Position numbers and translations under genes: made by a program. Source: Albitalea sp966211955 (GTDB taxonomy: Bacteria; Pseudomonadota; Gammaproteobacteria; Burkholderiales; Burkholderiaceae_C). Taken from it: 64,000 bases of DNA. The stretch is from assembly GCA_966211955.1 (NCBI GenBank), contig CBIHOF010000011.1, forward strand, positions 112,519-176,518, read 5' to 3'. This document shows, one piece after another, positions 25,398 through 34,117 of the stretch; the stretch's first letter is position 1; every line of letters begins with the position of its first letter. The notes beneath the pieces are model-generated. The model did not search any database. It worked only from the letters and a program-made list of their open reading frames with translations, and was not told where the DNA came from.

Positions 25398-25454
25398 GGA
25401 GTCTCCTGTTGTTCGAAGCCCGCGATTATGGTCGCGGGGAGTTTCATGCGGTTA

Positions 25455-25487
25455 CGGCCCGAGCGCTGTTCAGCGCTCTTCGGGCCG
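25455..25487 (-). terminator. Long hairpin between pgk and pyk
   Basis: CGGCCCG and AGCGCT arms pair with AGCGCT and CGGGCCG around a short loop, with a small bulge. There is no T-tract, so it may be an attenuator or mRNA-stability element instead of a full stop. Confidence 0.5.
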
Positions 25488-25492
25488 CAGGC

Positions 25493-26686
25493 TCAACCCT
25501 TGGCTCGACGCTCGAGGATCTCGAACGCCGGCAGCGTCTTCCCTTCTAGCACTTCGAGGAAGGCGCCGCCACCGGTGCTGATGTAGCCCACGTCCTTCTC
25601 GATGCCGTACTTGGCGATGGCCGCCAGCGTGTCGCCGCCGCCGGCGATGCTGAACGCATCCGACGCGGCAATGGCGCGGGCGATCGTCTCGGTGCCGTGA
25701 GCGAAGGCGTCGAACTCGAACACGCCGACGGGGCCGTTCCAGACGATGGTGCCGGCCTTCTTGAGCTGGTCGGCCAGCTGCGCCGCCGTCTTCGGGCCGA
25801 TGTCGAGGATCATGTCGTCGGCCGCTACGTCGGCCGAGGCCTTCACGGTGGCGGGCGCATCAGCAGCGAAGGTCTTGGCCGTCACCACGTCCACGGGAAT
25901 CGGCACGGCCGCGCCGCGCGCCTTCATCGCCTCGATCACCGCCTTCGCGTCGCCGACGAGGTCGGCTTCGGCCAGCGACTTGCCGATGGGCAGGCCCGCG
26001 GCCAGCATGAAGGTGTTGGCAATGCCGCCGCCCACGATGAGCTGGTCGACGTTCTTCGCGAGCGACTGCAGGATGGTGAGCTTGGTGCTGACCTTGCTGC
26101 CCGCGACGATGGCAACCAGCGGGCGCTTGGGATTTGCCAACGCCTTGGTGATCGCGTCGATCTCCGCGGCCAGTAGCGGCCCGGCGCATGCGATCTTGGC
26201 GAACTGCGCGATGCCGTAGGTGGAGGCTTCCGCGCGGTGAGCCGTGCCAAAGGCGTCGTGCACGAAGATGTCGCACAGCGCCGCCATCTTCCGGCTCAGC
26301 TCCTCGCTGTTCTTCTTCTCGCCCTTGTTGACGCGGCAGTTCTCCAGCAGCACGAGCTGGCCGGGCTTCACGTCCACGCCGTCGACCCAGTTCGCCACCA
26401 CCGGCACCTCGCGGCCGAGCAGCTCGCCCATGCGCTTCGCCACCGGTGCGAGCGAATCTTCGGGCTTGAACTCACCCTCGGTCGGGCGGCCCAGGTGAGA
26501 GGTCACCATCACTGCCGCGCCGGCCTTCAGGGCCATCTGGATGCAAGGGATGGACGCACGCACGCGCGTGTCCTCGGTGATGTGGCCGGCGTCGTCCAGC
26601 GGCACGTTGAGATCGGCGCGGATGAACACGCGCTGGCCGGTGGCTTTACCCTGGGCGGCCAGGTCTTCGAAGCGGAGAACGTTCAT
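25493..26686 (-). CDS. pgk: Phosphoglycerate kinase
   Basis: A 397-residue glycolytic kinase that transfers phosphate from 1,3-bisphosphoglycerate to ADP. Motifs: VFIRADLNVPLDD, SHLGRPTEGEF, CRVNKGEKKN, FVHDAFGTAHRAEAS, AIVAGSKVSTKL, IVGGGIANTF and the nucleotide-site end FSIAGGGDTLAAI. The ATG at 26686 (MNVLRFEDL) fits family starts; an extra 16 codons upstream do not. It is the first gene of pgk-pyk, itself downstream of azlCD. Confidence 0.96.
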   Translation of the reverse strand: MNVLRFEDLAAQGKATGQRVFIRADLNVPLDDAGHITEDTRVRASIPCIQMALKAGAAVMVTSHLGRPTEGEFKPEDSLAPVAKRMGELLGREVPVVANWVDGVDVKPGQLVLLENCRVNKGEKKNSEELSRKMAALCDIFVHDAFGTAHRAEASTYGIAQFAKIACAGPLLAAEIDAITKALANPKRPLVAIVAGSKVSTKLTILQSLAKNVDQLIVGGGIANTFMLAAGLPIGKSLAEADLVGDAKAVIEAMKARGAAVPIPVDVVTAKTFAADAPATVKASADVAADDMILDIGPKTAAQLADQLKKAGTIVWNGPVGVFEFDAFAHGTETIARAIAASDAFSIAGGGDTLAAIAKYGIEKDVGYISTGGGAFLEVLEGKTLPAFEILERRAKG

Positions 26687-26788
26687 GGGGGTGCGGGTTG
26701 GTGAGTGCAACCCGGCGATTCTAGGGATCGCCACCCCGTCGAGGGAACGAATCGGTTTCCTGTCTTTACCGGCTCCTGGCCGGCCTGC

Positions 26789-27118
26789 TCACCAGCCGAG
26801 CCAGAGCTTCAAGGGAATCAGCACCGCCATGCCGGTCAGGATGGTGCCGAGGATGCCGCGGCGCCAGAAGAAATACACCGACGCTGCCGCGACGGCATAC
26901 AGCCGCGCGTCGCGCCAGGTGTCGATGAGATGGCCCTGGGTCATGACGACCTCGGGCACGATCACTGCCGCAAGCGCCGCCAGCGGCGCGTAGCGAAGGC
27001 CACGCTGCACCCAGTCGGGCAGCACCAGCTCGCGGTCGGAAAAGAGGAAGAAGGAGCGGGTGACCACCGTGATCGCCGTGAGGCCGACGATGGTGATGAA
27101 GGCGTCCAGGCTGGTCAT
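26789..27118 (-). CDS. azlD: AzlD-family branched-chain amino acid export subunit
   Basis: A 109-residue membrane protein with three to four hydrophobic segments (ITIVGLTAITVVTRSFFLF, YAPLAALAAVIVPEVVM, LYAVAAASVYFFW, GTILTGMAVLIPLKL). It belongs to the AzlD group, the small partner of AzlC in exporters of branched-chain amino acids and related compounds in the inner membrane. Its start overlaps the azlC stop by four bases, as in other AzlCD pairs. Confidence 0.88.
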   Translation of the reverse strand: MTSLDAFITIVGLTAITVVTRSFFLFSDRELVLPDWVQRGLRYAPLAALAAVIVPEVVMTQGHLIDTWRDARLYAVAAASVYFFWRRGILGTILTGMAVLIPLKLWLGW

Positions 27119-27900
27119 GCGGCCCTCGCCTGCCTCGATCCGGCCTCGGCCTTCAGCCGCGGCGCGATGGCGGCCAAGACGTTGCGGACGCGCCGGCCCG
27201 CGTCACCACCGCTGTCGATCATCAATCCAACGCAGATGGCTGCCGCGATCGCAACCACGATGTGCAGGTGAAAGGGCAAGGCGAAGGCCGCGACCGCGGC
27301 GGCACCGGCGACCACCGCAGCAAACGCGGTCGAGCGGTCGGACAGCATGGAATAGGTCAGGCCCAGCAACGCCAGCACGCCGGCGAAGCCCAGACCCCAC
27401 TGCGTCGGAATCACATCCGCCAACAGGATGCCAGCGATGGAAGGGACTTGCCACGCGGCCCAGTTGACGCTCGTGCCGCCGAGGAAATACTCGAACTGGC
27501 CTTCGCCTTCGCGTGCCTCCGAGAAACGCTTCATGAAAAGCACGTAGGTCAGGTCGCCGGTGAAATAGCCGAGCAGCACACGGCGCGAGCGCGTGAACTG
27601 CATGAAGAAGGGCCGCCACTGGGCGCTGAAGATGACGAAGCGCAGGTTCACGCACAGCGCCGTCGCCCAGATCACCCACATCGGCGCGTTCACCGCCATG
27701 AGCGGGATGGCGGCGAGCTGGGCGCTGCCGGCGAAGACCACGAGACTCATCAACAGCGCCAGCGGAACGGACAGGCCGGTCTTGACCATGGCCACGCCGG
27801 TCACAAGGCCCCAGGCGGCCACGCCCAGGCTCACCCCGACCATGTCTTTCGCGCCAACCTGGAACTGCGGATGGCGCATCGCGGCGCGGAAGATTTGCAT
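27115..27900 (-). CDS. azlC: AzlC-family branched-chain amino acid export protein
   Basis: A 261-residue inner-membrane protein of the AzlC (LIV-E) family. Visible landmarks are VGVSLGVAAWGLVTG, LMSLVVFAGSAQLAAIPLM, CVNLRFVIFSAQWRPFF and FFLGGTSVNWAAWQ (here YFLGGTSVNWAAWQ), with about seven hydrophobic segments. Together with the overlapping azlD it should export branched-chain amino acids or analogues. The substrate of this pair cannot be read from sequence. Confidence 0.9.
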   Translation of the reverse strand: MQIFRAAMRHPQFQVGAKDMVGVSLGVAAWGLVTGVAMVKTGLSVPLALLMSLVVFAGSAQLAAIPLMAVNAPMWVIWATALCVNLRFVIFSAQWRPFFMQFTRSRRVLLGYFTGDLTYVLFMKRFSEAREGEGQFEYFLGGTSVNWAAWQVPSIAGILLADVIPTQWGLGFAGVLALLGLTYSMLSDRSTAFAAVVAGAAAVAAFALPFHLHIVVAIAAAICVGLMIDSGGDAGRRVRNVLAAIAPRLKAEAGSRQARAA

Positions 27901-27963
27901 CCGGCGATTCTCCCCGCTCCGGGAAAACCCTGCCGGCGCGGGTGCATGTCTGTTCGTGAAAAG

Positions 27964-28749
27964 TCAGCGTTTCTTGACGCTTCCGTGGCCCGCGATGGAG
28001 GTCTTGACCACCGGGTCGCCGGTGTAGCCCACGTCCCCGTTGCCAGCGATGGAAACGGTGAGGGTCTTTCCGGCGTTCACCTTCGCATCGCCGCTGCCGG
28101 CAATGCTGACGCTCACGTCCTCGGCCGCCAAGTCCTGAGTCACCACGTCGCCGCTGCCAGCGATGCTGATGCTCAGCTTGCCTGACTTGCCGGCCAGGGC
28201 CACGTCGCCGCTGCCCGCCACGTTGACCGCCATGGCGCCGGCGTCGAGCTGGTTCATGCGCACGCCGCCGGAGCCGCTGATCTTCAGCCGCAGCTCGCCG
28301 GTCTTGATGCCGTCGGCCACCACGTCGCCCGAACCACTGATGGCCAAGGCCTTCAGGTCGACGAGGTCCACCGTCACGACCATGCGGGTGCGTGTGGAGT
28401 AGCTCGATCCCTTCTTGGTGCCGATCTCCAGCGTCGGCACGCCGTCCAGCGTGACCACGTTGGTCTCGATCATCGACAGCAGGTTGTCGTCGGCACTGAC
28501 CTGCACCGCCTCCTTGCCCGACTGGCGAATCACCACCTTCATCGACCCCTTGAGGTGCACGGCCTGGAAGCCGCTGGCCGCCCGGCTCTCGGTCGCGACC
28601 TTGCCCGAGCCCTTCACCTGGCCGAGGCCGAACAGTTCGCTCCACGAGCTTTCGTCCCTGGCATGGGCGGAGGTGCCCGCCACCACGAGACCCGCGGCGA
28701 CGGCGCCCAGCAGGTAGCGGCGCGAGGTGAGGAAGGCGAGTGCATGCAT
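27964..28749 (-). CDS. Exported GIN-domain (DUF2807) beta-repeat protein
   Basis: A 261-residue exported protein with a signal (YLLGAVAAGLVVAGTSAHA) ending near residue 30. From about residue 60 it carries a GIN/DUF2807 domain: short repeats around SGSGDV, SGSGGV, AGSGDV and AGNGDV at about 20-residue spacing, forming a right-handed beta helix, preceded by FQAVHLKGSMKVVI. Function is unknown; such proteins are often periplasmic or surface-attached. The ATG at 28749 (MHALAF) leads directly into the signal; the track-length version adds 28 unlikely residues. No operon partner is clear. Confidence 0.82.
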   Translation of the reverse strand: MHALAFLTSRRYLLGAVAAGLVVAGTSAHARDESSWSELFGLGQVKGSGKVATESRAASGFQAVHLKGSMKVVIRQSGKEAVQVSADDNLLSMIETNVVTLDGVPTLEIGTKKGSSYSTRTRMVVTVDLVDLKALAISGSGDVVADGIKTGELRLKISGSGGVRMNQLDAGAMAVNVAGSGDVALAGKSGKLSISIAGSGDVVTQDLAAEDVSVSIAGSGDAKVNAGKTLTVSIAGNGDVGYTGDPVVKTSIAGHGSVKKR

Positions 28750-28879
28750 GGCGGCTCCGGTCGGCGTCTGTGGAATGGACGCGATCGTGCCGCGGGCCGG
28801 CGTGCGGGTCATGCGCCGTGCGACGGACTGCAAGAAACGGGAGATGAAGCGTGTTTCGCGGCGCCCGCCGCGAAGGAGG

Positions 28880-29332
28880 TCAGGAAGCGTGGGCCGGCTT
28901 GGCGTCCTTGCTTTCCTTGGCTTCCTTGGTGTCCTTCAGCTTGGGCTTGGGCGCCGGCTTGTCGCCGTCGGCATCCTTGGCGTCTTTCGACTCCTTGGCA
29001 TCCTTCGCGTCTTTAAGCTCGGGCCTGGGTTCGGCCGGCGCCTTGACCGGCGTCGCCGCCACCAGCACCGGAGGCACTGCCTCGATCTTGTTCTCGCGCA
29101 TGTAGTCGTTCATGTCGCGCCAGCCGGCGAAGATCGCGGCCTTGTCGATGCGGCGGTTGAGCGTGTAGCAATCCTCGATCGCGCGGCCGGCATGGCGGCA
29201 GGCGCCACCCACCGCACGGCCTTCGGCGTCGCGCGCGGCGGCCACCTTCTCGGGCGATTCGATGCCGAGCATGTCGCAGCCGGCCAGCAGTGTGGCGGCG
29301 AGGGAAACAGCGAGAAGAGCTGGGCGCAGCAT
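28880..29332 (-). CDS. Lipoprotein with Lys/Asp/Ala-rich tail
   Basis: A 150-residue predicted lipoprotein, lipobox LLAGC near residue 19. The mature part has a compact 70-residue region with four Cys-spaced features (GGACRHAGRAIEDCYTLNRR) and MNDYMRENKIEAVPP, then a low-complexity tail of KDAKDAKESK type, highly charged and probably disordered or wall-interacting. Start chosen at the ATG giving MLRPALLAVS; a TTG three codons earlier is possible. No family recognised; no function proposed. Confidence 0.7.
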   Translation of the reverse strand: MLRPALLAVSLAATLLAGCDMLGIESPEKVAAARDAEGRAVGGACRHAGRAIEDCYTLNRRIDKAAIFAGWRDMNDYMRENKIEAVPPVLVAATPVKAPAEPRPELKDAKDAKESKDAKDADGDKPAPKPKLKDTKEAKESKDAKPAHAS

Positions 29333-29394
29333 GGTGGACAAACCGGAGTTCTGCTGCGGATATCGGCGGCTGGTCGGCCGACTTGAGCCCGGGT

Positions 29395-30360
29395 TCAGCC
29401 GCCGAAACGTCGGCCAAGCAAGTCGGGATGCGCCTGCAGGAATTGCCGTGCGGAAATGCGCTTTCCACCGGGTTTTTGCAGTTCGGCCAGCTGGAGCGAG
29501 CCGCTGCCGCAGGCCACCGCGAGCACGTCGCCCGAGGCTTGGACGACCTCGCCGGGGTTGCCATGCGCAGGCCCCACGGCCGCGCGCCAGACCTTGATTG
29601 CCTCTCCTTCGAGGGCGGAGCTGGCGCCCGGGAAAGGATCGAAAGCGCGGATGCGGCGTTCAATGGCTGCAGCCGGCTGCGTCCAGTCGATCACTCCCTC
29701 GGCCTTTTCGATCTTGTGGGCGTACGTGACGCCCTCCTCGGGCTGCCTTGTCCGCGTGAGGCCGCCGCACGCGGCGATTTCCAGCGCCTCCACGACCAGA
29801 CGCCCTCCAAGGACGGCAAGGCGATCGTGCAGCGTGGACGTGGTGTCGTCGGGTCGAATGTCCAGCGATTCCACGAGCAACATGTCGCCCGTGTCCAGGC
29901 CGGCATCCATCTGCATGATGGTGATGCCGGTGCGCGCGTCGCCCGCCTCGATGGCGCGATGAATGGGCGCCGCGCCACGCCAGCGCGGCAGCAGCGAGCC
30001 GTGGATGTTGATGCACCCGCGTGGCGGAATATCCAGCACCCATTGCGGCAGGATCAGCCCATAGGCCGCCACCACCATCACATCGGGCCGCGCCTCCAGC
30101 AGGACCTGACGCGCCGCGGCTGCATCGTCCGGATACTTGCCGTCCAGCCGCAGGCTGCGCGGCTGTGCAACCGGAATGCCATGTTCCAGCGCGAAGGCCT
30201 TCACCGGCGACGCCTGCAGCTTCATGCCCCGGCCCGCCGGGCGGTCAGGCTGGGTTAGCACCAGCGGGATCGTGAAACCGGCCGCGTGCAGTCGCGCGAG
30301 CGCCACCTGCGCGAATTCGGGAGTGCCAGCGAAGGCGACGCGCATCGGGTGGGCCGCCAT
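29395..30360 (-). CDS. fmt: Methionyl-tRNA formyltransferase
   Basis: A 321-residue enzyme that formylates initiator Met-tRNA using 10-formyltetrahydrofolate. Motifs: MRVAFAGTPEFAQVAL, the folate/catalytic segment INIHGSLLPRWRGAAPIHRA (Asn/His), and DTGDMLL (catalytic Asp). The C-terminal OB-like domain follows from about residue 210. Translation may begin at 30360 or at the ATG five codons in, which matches relatives better. It lies two bases after the def stop, the classic def-fmt pair. Confidence 0.96.
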   Translation of the reverse strand: MAAHPMRVAFAGTPEFAQVALARLHAAGFTIPLVLTQPDRPAGRGMKLQASPVKAFALEHGIPVAQPRSLRLDGKYPDDAAAARQVLLEARPDVMVVAAYGLILPQWVLDIPPRGCINIHGSLLPRWRGAAPIHRAIEAGDARTGITIMQMDAGLDTGDMLLVESLDIRPDDTTSTLHDRLAVLGGRLVVEALEIAACGGLTRTRQPEEGVTYAHKIEKAEGVIDWTQPAAAIERRIRAFDPFPGASSALEGEAIKVWRAAVGPAHGNPGEVVQASGDVLAVACGSGSLQLAELQKPGGKRISARQFLQAHPDLLGRRFGG

Positions 30361-30362
30361 GG

Positions 30363-30875
30363 TCAGACCCGCGTTTCGTCGCGGATCTTCTTGATCATCT
30401 TGGTCTTGATGCGGTCGCGCTTGAGCGAACTGAGGTATTCGACGAACACACGGCCCATGAGATGGTCCATCTCATGCTGCACGCACACCGACAGCAGCCC
30501 CTCGGCGTCGAACTCGTAGGTTTCGCCCGCACGGTTCAGCGCCCGCACACGGACTCGCGAATGGCGCTTCACCTTGTCGTAGATCTGCGGCACCGACAGG
30601 CACCCCTCGTCGCTGAAGCTCATCTCCTCGCTCTGGCTGACGAGCTCCGGGTTGATGAGCACCCGCGGGTCATCGCGCGCCTCGGAGGTGTCGATGACGA
30701 TCACGCGCTCGTGCACGTCGACCTGCGTGGCCGCCAGGCCGACGCCATCGGCGTCGTACATGGTTTCGAGCATGTCATCGACCAAGCGCTGGATGCGCGC
30801 ATCGACCACGGCCACGGGCTTCGCCACGATGTGCAGCTTCGGGTCGGGGTAGCGAAGAATGTTGAGTTTGGCCAT
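30363..30875 (-). CDS. def: Peptide deformylase
   Basis: A 170-residue metalloenzyme that removes the formyl group from nascent proteins. All three signature motifs are intact: GVGLAATQ (motif 1), EGCLSVP (motif 2, metal Cys) and QHEMDHL (motif 3, metal His pair). Length is standard. It is the first gene of def-fmt and is divergent from the LysM gene. Confidence 0.97.
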   Translation of the reverse strand: MAKLNILRYPDPKLHIVAKPVAVVDARIQRLVDDMLETMYDADGVGLAATQVDVHERVIVIDTSEARDDPRVLINPELVSQSEEMSFSDEGCLSVPQIYDKVKRHSRVRVRALNRAGETYEFDAEGLLSVCVQHEMDHLMGRVFVEYLSSLKRDRIKTKMIKKIRDETRV

Positions 30876-31140
30876 TGGTAAGAGAAAGTTTCAGCTGCCG
30901 AGCAGCGTGCAAACATGTGGATACCACGCAACGTGAGCCGGCGTGACGAGTCTCACGCTGCTCGATGCTCCGGGTCACTTTCGTTGCGATATCAAGGGTT
31001 TAGAGGCAGAATCTACGAAACTGAATGAGGAATTTTCGCCGAAGTGAAGCCGGGTTGGGCGGCGTTCGGCGGAACAACCCCACGTCACAAACATGTTCGC
31101 GCAGGCGCCTCACCTCTTGCGCCCCCGGAGACTCAAGCTG

Positions 31141-32343
31141 ATGACGCGTCGCACCCGTTTTGCACCCCAGACGAGCCCCGCCTGGCGATCGGTCCGATCC
31201 GCCGCCCTGGCGGCATCCATGGGACTGACCCTGGGTCTGGCACTGTCGGGCACCGCTCACGCAGCCGGCAATTATCCGATCACCGGGCAGCAGCGCGATA
31301 CCGCCCAGCGCGTCGCCGAAGCGGGCGTGCCGTTGTCCGAGCTGTCACCCAACGCCCCCGACTCCTACACCGTCAAGCGTGGCGACACGCTCTGGGACAT
31401 CTCCAAGCTCTTCCTCAAGTCGCCCTGGCGCTGGCCGGAGCTGTGGGGAATGAACATGGACCAGATCCGCAACCCGCATCTGATCTATCCGGGCCAAGTG
31501 CTGTTCCTCGAAAAATCGAACGGCCGCGCGCGCCTGCGCATGGGTGAAGGCGATGCTGTTCCATCGGGCACCACCAAGCTGTCGCCGCGCGTTCGCGGCA
31601 CCAGCCTCGATGGCGACGCGATCCCGTCGATCCCGTTCAACCTGATCGAGCCCTTCCTCAACGAAGCCGTGATCTTCCAGGGCAACGAGCTGGCCACCGC
31701 GCCGCGCATCGTCGCCACGCAGGAAGGCCGCGTGCTGCTGTCGCGCGGCGACACCGCCTACGTGCGCGGCGAAACCGGCGGCAATACCTCGTTCCGCATC
31801 TTCCGCGAGCCCAAGCCGCTGAAAGACCCGACCACCGGCGAAGTGCTGGGCTGGGAAGCCGTCTACGTGGGCGCTACCGAGGCCGTGCGCGCCGGTGAAA
31901 CGCGCACCGGCGCGGACGGCAAGCCGGAGATCATCCCGGCGACTTTCGCCGTCACTGCCATTCGCCAGGAAGCCAGCGTCGGCGACCGTCTGGCCCCCGT
32001 GCCGCAGCGTGAGTTCTCCAACTACGCGCCGCATGCGCCGGCATCGCCCATCGCCGGCCAGATCGTCTCGCTGTACGGCGACGCACTGACCGCCGGGCAG
32101 AACCAGATCGTGGCACTGAACCGCGGCGCACGAGATGGCGTCGAGCGCGGCCACGTGCTGGCGCTGTGGCGCGACGGTGTGCGGGTCATCGACAAGACCG
32201 ATGCGTCGCACCCGATGATCAAGCTGCCCGACGAACGTCACGGCATGCTGTTCGTCTTCCGCGTGTTCGACCGCATGTCCTACGCGCTCATCCTGTCGGT
32301 GAAAGACCCCGTCAAGCCGGGCGACCGTTTCACGCAGCCTTGA
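31141..32343 (+). CDS. Exported LysM-domain protein
   Basis: A 400-residue exported peptidoglycan-associated protein. A signal (SMGLTLGLALSGTAHAA) ends near residue 40 and a LysM domain follows at about 75-125 (DSYTVKRGDTLWDISKLFL...NPHLIYPGQVLFL). The rest is beta-rich with no catalytic motif seen. The ATG at 31141 has GGAG upstream; the longer frame starting 31093 lacks similarity. It stands before dprA and faces def-fmt, a neighbourhood usual in Burkholderiales. Likely a wall-binding structural or regulatory factor. Confidence 0.88.
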   Translation: MTRRTRFAPQTSPAWRSVRSAALAASMGLTLGLALSGTAHAAGNYPITGQQRDTAQRVAEAGVPLSELSPNAPDSYTVKRGDTLWDISKLFLKSPWRWPELWGMNMDQIRNPHLIYPGQVLFLEKSNGRARLRMGEGDAVPSGTTKLSPRVRGTSLDGDAIPSIPFNLIEPFLNEAVIFQGNELATAPRIVATQEGRVLLSRGDTAYVRGETGGNTSFRIFREPKPLKDPTTGEVLGWEAVYVGATEAVRAGETRTGADGKPEIIPATFAVTAIRQEASVGDRLAPVPQREFSNYAPHAPASPIAGQIVSLYGDALTAGQNQIVALNRGARDGVERGHVLALWRDGVRVIDKTDASHPMIKLPDERHGMLFVFRVFDRMSYALILSVKDPVKPGDRFTQP

Positions 32344-32404
32344 TGCTGTCTACCGCCGTCGCCCTGCCCCGCTCCCACGTTTTCTGATTCCATAGGTTCC
32401 CATC

Positions 32405-33511
32405 TTGATCGAGCGAGATGAGCTCGCAGCGTGGCTGCGCCTGCTCGAAACGGCCGGCGTCGGCCGCGTCCCCGCGCGCCGGCTCTTGGCGGCTTTCGGT
32501 TCACCACAAGGCGTCTTCGATGCAGACGCGAGGGCACGGCAGGAGGTGGTTTCGGCCGCCCAGTCGCTCGCCCTCGACGGCATGCCCGATCGCATGCCGG
32601 CGCTGCTGGACACGACGCTCGCCTGGCTGGACGGCCAGACGCCGGACAGCCCACGGTGCGTCATCACGCTCGGCGATCCGCTCTACCCGCCAGCGCTCCT
32701 GGAAACCGCCGATCCGCCACTGATCCTGTACGCACAAGGCCGCGTCGACCTTCTCTGCGCAAGGGGCATCGCAATCGTCGGCAGTCGCAACCCGACGCCG
32801 CAGGGCGTGGACAACGCGCGATCGTTCGCGGCGGCCTTGAGCGGCAGCGGGCTCACGGTGGTGTCGGGCCTGGCGCTGGGCATCGATGGCGCCGCCCACG
32901 AAGGCGCACTGACGGGCAGCGGCAGCACGGTCGCCGTGGTCGGCACCGGCCTGGACCGCGTCTATCCGAAGCGCCATCACCAGCTCGCGCACCGCATTGC
33001 CCGCGAAGGCTTGATGCTGAGCGAGTACTCGCTTGGCATGGAGCCCTTGAACCAGAACTTCCCGCTGCGCAATCGCATCATCGCGGGGCTCACCCGCGGC
33101 ACGCTGGTGGTCGAGGCGGCGATGCAATCGGGCTCGCTCATCACGGCGCGCATGGCCAGCGAATCGGGCCGCGACGTGTTTGCCATACCCGGCTCCATCC
33201 ACTCGCCGCAGGCGCGTGGTTGCCACTGGCTGATCAAGCAAGGCGCCAAGCTCGTCGATGCGGCACAGGACATCGTCGAGGAACTGGGGCCGATGACCGC
33301 CCCGGCCGCGACCTCGGTCGTGAACGGCAAAGATGCCGCCCACGACCCGCTCCTCGAGGCGCTCGGCTACGAGCCCGTGACGCTCGACGCGCTGGTGGCA
33401 CGCACCGGCTCCTGCCCCACCGTGCTGAGTGCCCGGCTGCTCGAACTCGAGCTCGACGGGCAGGTCGCGCGGCTCGCCGGCCAATTGTTTCAGCGGGTCG
33501 GACTGGGCTGA
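32405..33511 (+). CDS. dprA: DNA-processing protein DprA
   Basis: A 368-residue DprA, which binds incoming single-stranded DNA in natural transformation and loads RecA. The Rossmann-like core shows IAIVGSRNPTPQG, VVSGLALGIDGAAHEGAL, VVGTGLDRVYPKRH, and NRIIAGLTRGTLVVEA; a short C-terminal winged-helix (DALVARTGSCPTVLSARLLELEL) follows. Translation starts at a TTG (32405), since no in-frame ATG precedes the conserved N-terminus. The adjacent smg gene confirms the dprA-smg pair. Presence fits potential competence but does not prove it. Confidence 0.93.
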   Translation: MIERDELAAWLRLLETAGVGRVPARRLLAAFGSPQGVFDADARARQEVVSAAQSLALDGMPDRMPALLDTTLAWLDGQTPDSPRCVITLGDPLYPPALLETADPPLILYAQGRVDLLCARGIAIVGSRNPTPQGVDNARSFAAALSGSGLTVVSGLALGIDGAAHEGALTGSGSTVAVVGTGLDRVYPKRHHQLAHRIAREGLMLSEYSLGMEPLNQNFPLRNRIIAGLTRGTLVVEAAMQSGSLITARMASESGRDVFAIPGSIHSPQARGCHWLIKQGAKLVDAAQDIVEELGPMTAPAATSVVNGKDAAHDPLLEALGYEPVTLDALVARTGSCPTVLSARLLELELDGQVARLAGQLFQRVGLG

Positions 33512-33565
33512 AGAAAGCGGCGGTTTGCAGCCCTCCCGACAAACTCTCTGGGGTATAGTGGTTTC

Positions 33566-34018
33566 ATGTTCGACGTGCTCGTGTACCTGTACGAAAACTA
33601 CTGGCGACCCGACGCCTGCCCCGATCACGCTCAGCTGACCCGCAAGCTGTCCGCCGTGGGCTTCGAGTCCGACGAGATCCAGGAAGCACTGTCCTGGCTC
33701 GACGGGCTCGCCGGTACTGCCGAGTCCTACGTTGGCGAACAAGGCGCGCAAAGCCTGCGCGTCTACTCCCGTGCCGAACAGGAACACCTTGGCGAAGCCT
33801 CCATCGGTTTCATCAGCTTCCTCGAATCCGCCGGCGTCTTGCCGCCGCCCATGCGCGAGATCGTCATCGACCGCGCGAACGCGATTTCCGGCGGTGCGCT
33901 CGAACTCGAAGACCTGAAGATCATCGTGCTGATGGTCTTCTGGAGCCTGGGTGAGGAACCAGATGCGCTCATCCTCGACGAACTCTTCGTGGACGAAGCT
34001 GATCGGCTGATTCACTGA
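33566..34018 (+). CDS. smg: Smg family protein (DUF494)
   Basis: A 150-residue cytoplasmic protein of the Smg/DUF494 family, starting MFDVLVYLYENYW, with GFESDEIQEALSWLDGL and the conserved end LKIIVLMVFWSLGEEPDALILDE. Members sit next to dprA in many proteobacteria; the molecular role is not settled. It begins 54 bases after dprA and ends at a strong terminator. Confidence 0.93.
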   Translation: MFDVLVYLYENYWRPDACPDHAQLTRKLSAVGFESDEIQEALSWLDGLAGTAESYVGEQGAQSLRVYSRAEQEHLGEASIGFISFLESAGVLPPPMREIVIDRANAISGGALELEDLKIIVLMVFWSLGEEPDALILDELFVDEADRLIH

Positions 34019-34040
34019 GCTTGCTGCGCACAGAAAGCCA

Positions 34041-34070
34041 AAGGGCCGCTGATCGCGGCCCTTGTCTTTT
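34041..34070 (+). terminator. Rho-independent terminator after smg
   Basis: AAGGGCCGC-TGATC-GCGGCCCTT followed by GTCTTTT, about 20 bases past the smg stop. Confidence 0.85.
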
Positions 34071-34117
34071 GCACTTCGGTCAAGATGCCGCTCATCAAGG
34101 CAGCGGCGAACCAGCAC